Assembly (NCBI GenBank): GCA_910585355.1
Contig: CAJUDN010000022.1
Coordinates: 1 to 21,449, forward strand
Length of the DNA: 21,449 nucleotides
Direction: 5' to 3'
DNA from: an uncultured Lachnospiraceae bacterium
GTDB taxonomy: Bacteria; Bacillota_A; Clostridia; Lachnospirales; Lachnospiraceae
Positions 1-7,351 of this stretch are shown piece after piece. The position numbers and the translations under genes are program-made. Below the pieces are notes generated by a model. That model did no database searches. It had not been told where the DNA came from and worked only from the letters and a program-made list of their open reading frames with translations. The number at the start of each line of letters is the position of its first letter. The first letter of the stretch is position 1.

Positions 1-148
1 TGTCCTCGGTTCCCCTTGTCAGGATTTCATCCAGCAGGCGGGCGTACATGACCTCTGCCATACTGCTGACCGGAAGCCGGAGCATTGCCTTTGGGAGCGG
101 CATACTGGGCGACAGGGGCGTACTGGCTATCATAAATTCACAATTCAT
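1..148 (-). CDS. Replication-initiator-like protein, N-terminus (partial)
   Basis: Only the first 49 codons are present; the gene runs off the left edge. The ATG is preceded by AAAGGAGG with a 10-base spacer, so the start is well supported. The peptide starts MNCEFMIASTPLSPSMPLPK and continues through a segment rich in Met, Pro and Leu to an ARLLDEIL helix. This opening resembles the helix-turn-helix replication initiators (RepA_N/replisome-organiser type) carried by Firmicutes integrative conjugative elements; that assignment is from memory of the family, not a search. It points away from the frameshifted XRE regulator across a 388-base gene-free stretch, an arrangement common at the control end of such elements. 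It could be a remnant too, since its 3' part is not visible. Confidence 0.55.
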   Translation of the reverse strand, partial: MNCEFMIASTPLSPSMPLPKAMLRLPVSSMAEVMYARLLDEILTRGTED

Positions 149-536
149 TGAGTGGTGTCCTCCTTTTGGCTCGTTTAGATAAATAGCGGGGTCAGTCGAT
201 AATGACAGCCTGGAAACTCTGCTTACATTCATGCTGTCATTCCTGCCCCCGTCTTTGGCGGCGTTTCGCTCCCTCCGATACGCTCGTTCCAGTCAGGGGG
301 CCTCCATTTCCCTGCCGGAAGTCGTTGCGCTACATCGCCGGGGAGCATATCCCATACAGGCCGGTCATTCGATTGGAATAATCCATGGATAAACTGCCTA
401 TATCATAGAACATTTTTGTGCCCTGTGCCGTATATTCACAAAGCAGGAATCAAGCGCAAATATTAGAAATTTCCACGATTGCGGAAAGTGTGGTGTAATC
501 AGTTAAGCGGCAGGAAAGCAGCCGCCGGAAAGGAGC
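149..536. other. Gene-free divergent region with inverted repeat
   Basis: No gene is visible in these 388 bases, which separate the leftward initiator-like gene from the rightward XRE remnant. The part at about 240-360 is visibly richer in G and C than the flanks. It holds a perfect 9-base inverted repeat, AATGACAGC at 201-209 and GCTGTCATT at 233-241, about 60 bases upstream of the initiator start, so it would fold in that gene's leader transcript. A weaker GCGGC/GCCGC pair lies at 507-511 and 521-525. Such regions of integrative elements often carry the replication or transfer origin, but nothing here identifies one. Confidence 0.4.
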
Positions 537-714
537 ATGCGCCCATAAAAAGAGCAACTACCATACAGGAACGCCTTTGGGAACTGTGCAAGGACAAAGG
601 TTGAATCTGGAAGAATTGGCACGACTGACGCAGATTTCAAAATCTGTCCTTACCAGCTATGAATCCAACAAGTATAAAGAAATCAATCATGACAATCTTA
701 TTTATATACACTGA
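537..714 (+). pseudogene. XRE-type helix-turn-helix regulator remnant
   Basis: Two frames together read as one small DNA-binding protein. The first frame (from about 545) gives IKRATTIQERLWELCKDKG and hits TGA at 603. A one-base frame change there continues LNLEELARLTQISKSVLTSY followed by a KEINHDNL segment, ending in TGA at 712-714. The joined peptide matches the start of the Cro/C1-type regulators of conjugative elements (ERLWEL, LEELA, SKSVL, SYE, INHDNL). A second frame change separates the ATG at 537 from the ATA-AAA-AGA stretch, and the usual C-terminal part (ADFYGVS-like) is missing. It is therefore broken at both ends and in the middle. The assignment to this regulator type is from recall of the family. 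Confidence 0.65.
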
Positions 715-754
715 AAATCGAAATTTGCATAATTCCGTAATTTCTGTCTGTCCC

Positions 755-779
755 AAAAAAAGCTGTCTTTTCAGACAGC
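755..779 (-). terminator. Rho-independent terminator, minus strand
   Basis: GCTGTC (762-767) and GACAGC (774-779) form a perfect 6-base-pair stem with a 6-base loop. On the minus strand the stem is followed directly by seven T (755-761). No intact minus-strand gene ends just upstream, so it is probably a relic of the truncated HsdS fragment or of an insertion sequence end. Confidence 0.55.
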
Positions 780-795
780 CCAGACTGTCAAAAGA

Positions 796-888
796 GGCTG
801 TCGCAAAATAAAAAATTCATTAATATATAGTATTCTGTCCTCAAATAGAATCCTATATCTTGTTTGAAAAACTTATTTTGCGACAGCC
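796..888. repeat. 93-bp element with perfect 16-bp inverted ends
   Basis: GGCTGTCGCAAAATAA at 796-811 is repeated exactly in reverse complement at 873-888, with 61 AT-rich bases between. The sequence is of the kind found at the ends of IS1182-family elements. The two copies face each other like the left and right ends of one short element, so this may be a MITE-like derivative. Alternatively it is a hairpin upstream of the transposase remnant that would shield its ribosome site from read-through. No target duplication is obvious (AAGA on one side, CCCC on the other). Confidence 0.6.
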
Positions 889-919
889 CCCTTGGGTATA
901 TAAAACCAGAGGTGATACT

Positions 920-1070
920 ATGTTGGCAAATGAAAAATCGGAAAGAAATACCTGGGAAATAGTCAGTGTCGAGAGGCTTGTTCCACTGGATCATCTCCTT
1001 CGGAAGATCGATTCCGCTGTGGATTTTACCCATATCTACGATTTCGTGGAGGATCTGTATTCCTTTGAAG
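920..1070 (+). pseudogene. IS1182-type transposase, 5' remnant
   Basis: The start ATG at 920 has an AGAGGTG ribosome site at about 909-915. The peptide begins MLANEKSERNTWEIVSVERL and continues VPLDHLLRKID, AVDFTHIYDFVEDLYS. This is the conserved opening of IS1182-family DDE transposases (EIVSIDQLVPxDHLLRKID...DFSFIYDLV..LY). Only about 50 of the usual ~450-550 residues remain. At about 1065-1080 the reading passes into DNA that makes sense only as HsdS on the other strand, so the element is cut at that junction. The exact break point cannot be fixed by eye. It cannot make an active transposase. Confidence 0.75.
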
Positions 1071-1074
1071 ACCA

Positions 1075-1433
1075 AAACGATTACCCGCCATTTGATAGAA
1101 TTCAACACGGCCTAATGTTCCTGCACCTGTGAAGTTGACAACTACATCGCCATCCTGCATATATTCATCGACAGGATATCTGCTCAATGTGGCCTCATCC
1201 AAGTATAATGCCAAATCAACATCAATGCTGTTGTATTTTGAGTTGCATTTCTGAGCAAACACAAGTATGCCGCTTTCATCTACATACTTCGGTAATTTTC
1301 CACGACGTATCTTCTTGGCGCAGCTGTTTTCTAAGCATACCCATTCCCATGTATTAGGGATATCAAATGGAATTTCTTCGCCAATACAATGAACCTCACT
1401 ACCAGCCTTCTCATAATAAGAGGAGATAGAACC
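1075..1433 (-). pseudogene. HsdS fragment: orphan target-recognition domain
   Basis: The minus strand is open for about 115 codons but has no start or ribosome site of its own and is preceded in frame by TGA at about 1437-1439. It reads YYEKAGSEVHCIGEEIPFDI followed by PNTWEWVCLEN. That matches residues 69-99 of the intact HsdS (HYEK..GTVKCIEDEIPFDVPEGWQWERLGN). Further on, LYLDEATLSRYPVDEYMQDG and then VVVNFTGAGTLGRVEFYQ resemble HsdS recognition-domain segments. It therefore holds the entry segment and first part of one recognition domain and stops where the IS1182 remnant begins. It lies on the same strand as hsdS, on the far side of the recombinase remnant. Silent partial hsdS genes like this are the spare parts of specificity-switching loci. 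Confidence 0.75.
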
Positions 1434-1442
1434 TCAAACCTA

Positions 1443-1448
1443 TATAAT
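1443..1448 (+). promoter_or_regulatory. Candidate -10 box of the recombinase remnant
   Basis: A perfect TATAAT lies 45 bases before the recombinase ATG. No convincing -35 box is found 16-18 bases upstream. The GGAGG ribosome site is at 1479-1483. Confidence 0.3.
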
Positions 1449-1492
1449 TTGTTCAGCGAGTTATCGCAAATAAATTATGGAGGTGTCTTTTT

Positions 1493-2037
1493 ATGAAGAA
1501 AAAAATTACATTTGAGCAATATCTAAAAAAAGATAACCTTGCTGAAAACAGCATTGGATCTTGCCTGTGGACAGTCAATTATTTTACTGCAAATTATGAA
1601 CAGGTATCATCGGAAAGTCTGCTTGCATACAAAGGTTTTCTGATGATAATACATTTTAAATCTAGGACTGCAAATCTAAGAATACAGGCTATGAACAAGT
1701 ATCTTGATTATCTGGGGAAACCGCAACTTAGACTCAAAGTGGCAAAAATTCAACAAAAACTTTTAGAAAATGTAATCAGTAATACAGATTGCAGGTTCTT
1801 AAAGCAACAGTTTAAAAAAGATGGAGTCAAAGAATTATGCCGATAAATGTGGTCTTATAATAAATAGTTTATCCTTATTCCTTTCGTCATCGCTATGTTA
1901 AGAATTTTCTCGAAAAATATAATGATATTGCTTTGCTTGCTGATCTTATGGGGAATGAAAGCATCAAGACTACCCGTATATATCTTCACTGAACCTCCAG
2001 CGAACAACAGGCACTTGTAGATAAGATTGCAACATGA
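1493..2037 (+). pseudogene. HsdS-associated tyrosine recombinase, degenerate
   Basis: The start is good (GGAGG at 1479-1483, ATG at 1493). The first ~110 residues are an intact N-terminal SAM-like core-binding domain (FEQYLKK, NSIGSCLWTVNYF, RTANLRIQAMNKYLDYLG). After KKDG (about 1825) the frame jumps to NYADKCGL (1833-1856), the segment that normally sits about 100 residues later. This internal deletion removes the first catalytic Arg region. After another frame change, VYPYSFRHRYVKNFLEKYND and then ADLMGNESIKTTRIYLH follow, the catalytic C-terminus. There the box II His of HxxR is Tyr (YSFR), and TGA at 1990-1992 follows just after the TRIYLH nucleophile segment. The last codons (TSSEQQALVDKIAT) are still recognisable up to TGA at 2035-2037. 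Recombinases of this kind sit next to hsdS and shuffle recognition domains. This copy is certainly inactive. Confidence 0.85.
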
Positions 2038-2071
2038 TAAAAGCACAGCCGCCCTCGTAGTGAAAGCGGCT
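2037..2071 (-). terminator. Terminator of the hsd operon
   Basis: Just after the hsdS stop codon (2077-2079) the minus strand folds AGCCGC-TTTC/GAGG-GCGGCT around a 5-base loop (ACTAC), about ten pairs including two G-T pairs, then GTGCTTTTATC. The T tract is short but the position is right. The hairpin also lies just past the end of the convergent recombinase remnant. Confidence 0.6.
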
Positions 2072-2076
2072 ATCTG

Positions 2077-3669
2077 TTAAGATAATGCATCTGAAATTAT
2101 ATTGATATATTCAAATACATTGCCAATTTGATGAATAATGCGCTCTTGCTCCTTGATAGGTGGGAGTGGGAAATAAGCACCTTCAACATATTCCTTGCTG
2201 ATACGTTGTTGTCCTACAGCTCCTGTAAAAGACTGCTTTCCATTTTCAATAAAAAAATCGGACTTTATATACGCCAGCAAATATTGTGCAAGTATTGTAT
2301 TTCCATAAGGTCGTAATACATGCAGCTCTGTTGTACCTGCGCCATATCCGTTTGACAGATGCTTAAAAACTGTAGATTTTCGATTTTCAAAACAAGGGGT
2401 GATTTTAGCAACGCCAACGTCACCTTCTGCAAAATGAGTGAATCCTGTTTTCACCTCTTTCCATGGACGTACTTCTGACGTGTGCTTTCCACTATAGCCG
2501 TCGTCGATCAGCGGCATCGGAATAAAAGATACATCCAAATCGTCATTTAATTTATTTCGAGGATTAATAACAAAAACATCTTTGAGACGAGTCCAACACC
2601 ACGAATCTGGTATGGCAAACGGAAGAGCATCGTTGATATTTACCGTAAGCTGACCATCCTTTAAATAATAAGAGTTATCCTCACCTCGAAAGATAATAGA
2701 TTCCTTTTTTTCACGCTTAATTTTGCCTTGTTTTATCAGCCCCTCTTTCTCGGCACGGATATGTTCCAAAAGGACGGAAGCGGGCTCATCATCCGGGTCT
2801 TGCGGTACAAGTTTACCACAGATGGCTAGGTCGAGAATTTTGGATTTAGTTTGATTAATGATGTCAATAAGCTCATTTCTATCTGCGCTAATCGCATCAG
2901 TAAAAGCTATAAGTTGCTCTAATCGGTGAGCCATCCTTTCCTGTTCTCCAAGTGGCGGAATAGGAAATAACACAGAACGCACTGTATCAGATTTTAAGTT
3001 TTTTACTGTTGACCCTGCAGCCAGCAAGCTAAGTGTTGTATACATGAAATCTGAGCTGAGAGCATAGTACAGGAAGTCTTGATTAAACACAGTATCAATA
3101 TTGCAAATTACGAGCCAACCGTCATGTATGCATCCATCGATTTTTAGGATATATGGCCTTCCAAAACTCATTGAATTGGTTAGCAAAAAATCGCCGCTAC
3201 AAACATATCTGGTTTTAGAAAGTCCCGCTGGCTTAATTTTCTCCTTGGTATGCAAAATGTACTTACTATCTTTTGTGGTGTCGCCTATTTTTATCCAGTT
3301 GATACCTTCAGCATCCTCGGTTAAAAATTCTTCTATGGGGCGAGGAGAACCACCTCTTGCGATTGTGCTTACATTTCCGAGACGTTCCCATTGCCACCCC
3401 TCTGGCACGTCAAACGGTATCTCATCCTCGATACATTTCACCGTCCCATCCTGAAACTTCTCATAATGCAAATTATCCTCACCAACAAAGATGACAGAAT
3501 CATTCTTAATATCTTTCTTTTTTAGCTTTCCTTCCTTAACCATCTGCTGCTTCTGTTCGCGGATTCTTTCCAGAAGAACTGACGCCGGTTCATCATTTGG
3601 ATCCTGTGGAACAAGCCTGCCACGGATAGCAAGGTCTAAAATCTTTTGTCTTAATGCCTTGGTATCCAT
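2077..3669 (-). CDS. hsdS: Type I restriction-modification specificity subunit HsdS
   Basis: The 530-residue protein chooses the DNA target of the HsdM2S methylase and of the full HsdR2M2S complex. It has the classic two-half layout. Each half has a conserved helix segment and a target-recognition domain. The conserved segment KILDLAIRGRLVPQDPNDEP (about 9-28) recurs as KILDLAICGKLVPQDPDDEP (about 277-296), each followed by ASVLLExIR. The recognition domains start at EIPFDVPEGWQWERL (about 83-97) and ALPFAIPDSWCWTRL (about 348-362) and end at PPLGEQER (about 238-245) and PPIKEQER. The two domains otherwise differ, as expected for a split recognition site. The start ATG overlaps the hsdM stop by one base (TAATG), indicating coupled translation. 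The gene is intact and ends before a hairpin terminator. The adjacent recombinase remnant and spare HsdS piece suggest its recognition domains were once exchangeable. Confidence 0.95.
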   Translation of the reverse strand: MDTKALRQKILDLAIRGRLVPQDPNDEPASVLLERIREQKQQMVKEGKLKKKDIKNDSVIFVGEDNLHYEKFQDGTVKCIEDEIPFDVPEGWQWERLGNVSTIARGGSPRPIEEFLTEDAEGINWIKIGDTTKDSKYILHTKEKIKPAGLSKTRYVCSGDFLLTNSMSFGRPYILKIDGCIHDGWLVICNIDTVFNQDFLYYALSSDFMYTTLSLLAAGSTVKNLKSDTVRSVLFPIPPLGEQERMAHRLEQLIAFTDAISADRNELIDIINQTKSKILDLAICGKLVPQDPDDEPASVLLEHIRAEKEGLIKQGKIKREKKESIIFRGEDNSYYLKDGQLTVNINDALPFAIPDSWCWTRLKDVFVINPRNKLNDDLDVSFIPMPLIDDGYSGKHTSEVRPWKEVKTGFTHFAEGDVGVAKITPCFENRKSTVFKHLSNGYGAGTTELHVLRPYGNTILAQYLLAYIKSDFFIENGKQSFTGAVGQQRISKEYVEGAYFPLPPIKEQERIIHQIGNVFEYINIISDALS

Positions 3670-5099
3670 TATTCTTCCACCTCCCCTATTAACCGCTCCA
3701 GTTCTGCAACTGCTTTTGCGATATTGCCGGATTTTTCTTTAATCATATCAAGCAATTCCGCAAGGGTATAACCATCCGCTCCAGAATCAGATTTCATCCA
3801 TGTAATATCCAAGCTTGTCTTATCACGGGCCAAAATATCCTCGATAGTAAATTTACGCCATCTGCCGTTTGGATTTTCTTCACTATACGTTTCCTTACGT
3901 TTGCACAAATCACCATCAGCATAACAATTCACAAAATCGCCAAAATGTTCAGTTTTTAGAGGATTCGTCTTACCAAAAGAAGGCATGTCATTTCTCAAAT
4001 CATAAATCCAAACTTCTTTTGTATTATGCTTATCTGTTTTACCACGAGTAAAGAACAGTACATTAGTTTTGACACCCTGAGCGTAGAAAATACCAGTAGG
4101 AAGACGAAGGATTGTATGCAGATTACATTTATCCATCAAGTCGAGGCGGATACGTTCTCCATCGCCATCAGCAAAGAGAACATTATCCGGAAGAACTACT
4201 GCCGCACGAGCTTCACCGTTTGTTTTCAAGCTACGATAAATATGCTGAAGGAAGTTCAGCTGCTTATTACTTGTTGGGAATGTAAAGTCATCACGTGTTG
4301 CGCGCTCACCCCCTTTTTTTGTTCCGAAAGGCGGGTTAGTTAATACAACATCATAATCTTTCATGCTCATACCCGCACTGGACAGAGTATCACCTAAAGT
4401 AATTTTACCGTCAATATCATGCAGCATAGCATTCATCAATGCCAGACGGTGCGTATCATGTACCAATTCACAGCCGGTAAATGCTTCTTCCCTTTCAAAT
4501 TTTGCTGTATCTGCATCCAAATCAAAGAAATCATCCGTCTGTGAGCGTACATACTGACTGGCAGAAATCATAAAACCGAATGTTCCGCAGGCAGGGTCAT
4601 TACAACGTTCCCCTGGCTGCGGTTTCACTAATTTTGTCATAACATCAATCAATACACGAGGAGTAAAATACTGACCTGCGCCGGATTTCTTTTCATTAGC
4701 GTTCTTTTCCAAAAGGCCTTCGTAAAGATTACCGAGCCCTTCTTCTCTTGCTGAGAACCAATCAAGACCATCAATAGTTGTAATGATCTTTTCAAGATTC
4801 TTCGGTTCATCAATATTGGTGGCCGCCCCCTGATAAATTTCACGTACACGGCCAGTACATTCTTCACCCAGATGAGTCAGTAATTCTTTATAGAATTTCT
4901 TCAATTCTATTCCACTTTTCGATGTAAGATTAGCCCAACGATATTCCTCTGGAATCTGCGATTCAGCACCAGTTTCCTTTGCCATTTTTAAAAACAAAAT
5001 ATAGGTTAATTCAGTTACATACTGATGATATGTGATACCGTCATCTCTAAGTACATTACAGAGATTCCAAAGTTTTGAAACAATTTCTTGCGTTGTCAT
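3669..5099 (-). CDS. hsdM: Type I restriction-modification methyltransferase HsdM
   Basis: This 476-residue protein transfers a methyl group from S-adenosylmethionine to adenine N6 as part of HsdM2S. The N-terminal helical domain (about 1-130) leads into the methylase fold. Motif I is DPACGTFGF (168-176), binding the cofactor. Motif IV is NPPF (255-258), the catalytic adenine-methylase signature. GAGQYFTPR (140-148) is the conserved entry to the catalytic domain. The Phe in CGTFGF, in place of the more common Gly, occurs in this HsdM subgroup as far as I recall and need not mean loss of activity. Both ends overlap neighbours by one base (TAATG with hsdR before and hsdS after), so the three genes are translationally coupled. 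No damage is visible. With HsdS it should form a working methylase even if HsdR is lost. Confidence 0.95.
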   Translation of the reverse strand: MTTQEIVSKLWNLCNVLRDDGITYHQYVTELTYILFLKMAKETGAESQIPEEYRWANLTSKSGIELKKFYKELLTHLGEECTGRVREIYQGAATNIDEPKNLEKIITTIDGLDWFSAREEGLGNLYEGLLEKNANEKKSGAGQYFTPRVLIDVMTKLVKPQPGERCNDPACGTFGFMISASQYVRSQTDDFFDLDADTAKFEREEAFTGCELVHDTHRLALMNAMLHDIDGKITLGDTLSSAGMSMKDYDVVLTNPPFGTKKGGERATRDDFTFPTSNKQLNFLQHIYRSLKTNGEARAAVVLPDNVLFADGDGERIRLDLMDKCNLHTILRLPTGIFYAQGVKTNVLFFTRGKTDKHNTKEVWIYDLRNDMPSFGKTNPLKTEHFGDFVNCYADGDLCKRKETYSEENPNGRWRKFTIEDILARDKTSLDITWMKSDSGADGYTLAELLDMIKEKSGNIAKAVAELERLIGEVEE

Positions 5100-7333
5100 T
5101 ATGCAACTTCACCCCCATCATCATAAAGATATTCATTTAATTCAAGTACAATACTTTCTAATTGGTTTTGGAAAATTTTATTGATTTTTGCAAATCCGCC
5201 TTTGCTTTTAAAGCGACTGTCTTCATCGAATACTTGAATATTTAATACAGATTCCTCCATCAAATATTTTTCCATACGTTCAATCCAGCTCATCTCCTGC
5301 TTTGAAAAATTATGAGCTTTCTTCAATTTATCTACCGCTCTATGGATTCTTGCTTCATGGCTAATCAACGCAGAACCAATCGCATATCTGCGAATAAAGC
5401 CAATAATATCAGCTGCCATTTCTTCATTCGTAAGCTCTGAGATTGCCGTATTCAGCCGCTGCGTTGTAAAGCCTTCTCTATCAAGCGTTAATCTTAATGC
5501 CTTCAAAGCATCTCTTGTCAGGTCTCCCGGTCTAGTGCAGATAGTACTCAATACAGCAATCTCATTCATATGTGTTTTTACATATTCAGAAAAAGCATCC
5601 AAATAATCTTCTGGCTTTTCAGAATCACCATATCCTCTTGTATGTCCAGTCAGAACATCTTCTTCCTCAGAAATAATCACTGGATTACCACTGTTCGTCT
5701 TTGTTTGCTGAATATACGCAAACATATCTCTATATGAAAGCAAACGTTTTTTAGCATTTTCCGGAGTTTGTTTTTCAATATCAATAATGAACTGAGTCGG
5801 GTCCAGTCCATCTGTCATACTTTTAAATTGCTCCATAGTTTTTCCATCCATACGACGCTTTTTACGTTGAAGCTTTGCGATAATCTGATTAATCTGAGCC
5901 TGCACTACTTCTTTGTCTTCCACTTCTTCCAATCCATCCAGAAGCTGTGTGAAAGTAGTAGTTGGGTTAGCCACCACAGGTTTCATAGTATTTACCATCT
6001 CCAAAGAATCATAAACTCCAACAGGGTCATAAATCTCAAAATGTGTTTTATGGATCTTCGGACACAATCTGGTAGCTCGTCCCATCATCTGCTCAAATAG
6101 GATGCGCGATTTAACCCGGCGCATAAATACTAATGTTGTAATTTCCGGTACATCAATACCGGTTGTAAGCAGATCAACTGTAACTGCAATACTTGGAAAT
6201 CTCTCGTTTTTAAAGCGTTTAATCGCTTCTGCCACCTTCTTGGGATTACCGCCGCCCACGCTTCCGGTGATTTTCATAATGGCATCATTATCAACACCTG
6301 TTTCTGAATAGATTTCTTTCAAAATAGAGACAATCATATCTGCATGCTGATCATCAACTGCATAAACAAGAGTCTTACCTTGTTCTTCAGGATTTTCCGG
6401 ATCAATGTCTCTTGCAATTTCAGCCAATACAGTTTTGTTGAAATTTTCCGTAATAACCTGTTTATTGAAATTTTCAACATCAAAATCAAGTTCATCATCC
6501 AGTAGCTCACTGTTTGTCACTTCGCCGGTAACGGGATCATAAATAGTCACAGTATCACCAGTTTTATAATGAATACCCTCTGTACTGAGCTTTGTCTCTA
6601 AGCGATGAGGCGCATCATGATCTACCAGATAACCTTCTATTACAGCTTCTCGGTATGAATATTTAAAAACAGGCTGACCAAAAATTTCTGTGGTCTGCAA
6701 TGCAGGAGTTGCTGTCAAAGCAATTTTTACTGCATCAAAATATTCCACAACACTGCGATATTTACTCTGATAATCACGCTGATCACGATATAAAACTTCT
6801 ACATCGCCCATTTCTTTATCAAGAATATAGCCGCGGTGTGCTTCATCAATAATAATCAAGTCAAAATCTGTTACTGCCGGCATTACATCTCCTTCATTGT
6901 AAAGGATACGTTTTACCATACTCTGAACAGTGGCGACCTGAATGCGTGTTTCCTTATCTACTATCTTTTCGTCCAACCCTTTAATATTATAGATTTCATC
7001 AAGGGTCATCAGTTCTTCGAGCTTAACTTCTTTGAAAACATCTGAAGCCTGATCACCAAGAGAAGTTCTGTCAACGAGGAATAAAATACGTTTGAACCGA
7101 TTTGTTTTTAAGAAACGGTAAATCATACCAAGAACAGTACGAGTTTTACCCGTACCCGTTGCCATAGCAATCAATATTCTTCGTTGTCCGTCAATTACTG
7201 CTTTTTCAGCTGCTTTAACTGCCTTTATTTGATATTCTCGAAGATTTAATCCATCTCTATCTGTCAACAAATCATATGGCATAGCTTGCAGAGCATTATT
7301 TCCTGCCTGAGTATCCTTTTCCAAGAGCTCCAT
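5099..7333 (-). CDS. hsdR: HsdR, helicase/translocase part (gene split by amber codon)
   Basis: These 744 residues are the downstream part of a type I restriction subunit whose upstream part lies directly before it in the same frame. Motor motifs are complete: Walker A ATGTGKT (58-64), DEAH box DEAH (163-166), TATP (207-210), the LLTTGIDVPEI region and motif VI EQMMGRATR. The C-terminus is the helical domain that docks on HsdM. In the full protein (about 1092 residues) this part begins seven codons after the stop that follows ALHG. The sequence ISPDGI leading to this ATG is still good HsdR sequence, showing that the ATG is internal. No clear ribosome site precedes it, though coupled restart after the amber codon is possible. 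By itself it could bind ATP and DNA but lacks the nuclease. Its stop overlaps hsdM by one base. Confidence 0.9.
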   Translation of the reverse strand: MELLEKDTQAGNNALQAMPYDLLTDRDGLNLREYQIKAVKAAEKAVIDGQRRILIAMATGTGKTRTVLGMIYRFLKTNRFKRILFLVDRTSLGDQASDVFKEVKLEELMTLDEIYNIKGLDEKIVDKETRIQVATVQSMVKRILYNEGDVMPAVTDFDLIIIDEAHRGYILDKEMGDVEVLYRDQRDYQSKYRSVVEYFDAVKIALTATPALQTTEIFGQPVFKYSYREAVIEGYLVDHDAPHRLETKLSTEGIHYKTGDTVTIYDPVTGEVTNSELLDDELDFDVENFNKQVITENFNKTVLAEIARDIDPENPEEQGKTLVYAVDDQHADMIVSILKEIYSETGVDNDAIMKITGSVGGGNPKKVAEAIKRFKNERFPSIAVTVDLLTTGIDVPEITTLVFMRRVKSRILFEQMMGRATRLCPKIHKTHFEIYDPVGVYDSLEMVNTMKPVVANPTTTFTQLLDGLEEVEDKEVVQAQINQIIAKLQRKKRRMDGKTMEQFKSMTDGLDPTQFIIDIEKQTPENAKKRLLSYRDMFAYIQQTKTNSGNPVIISEEEDVLTGHTRGYGDSEKPEDYLDAFSEYVKTHMNEIAVLSTICTRPGDLTRDALKALRLTLDREGFTTQRLNTAISELTNEEMAADIIGFIRRYAIGSALISHEARIHRAVDKLKKAHNFSKQEMSWIERMEKYLMEESVLNIQVFDEDSRFKSKGGFAKINKIFQNQLESIVLELNEYLYDDGGEVA

Positions 7334-7351
7334 AATACCGTCTGGACTAAT

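Noticed and set aside
788..1108. 106-codon minus-strand open frame over the repeat and transposase remnant
   Set aside because: It runs antisense across the 93-bp inverted-end element and the transposase start, has no ribosome site, and resembles no protein I know.
2800..3660. Repeated segments in hsdS as a recent tandem duplication or CRISPR-like repeat
   Set aside because: The two ILDLAI...LVPQDP segments are the normal central and N-terminal conserved regions of two-domain HsdS proteins and differ clearly at DNA level.
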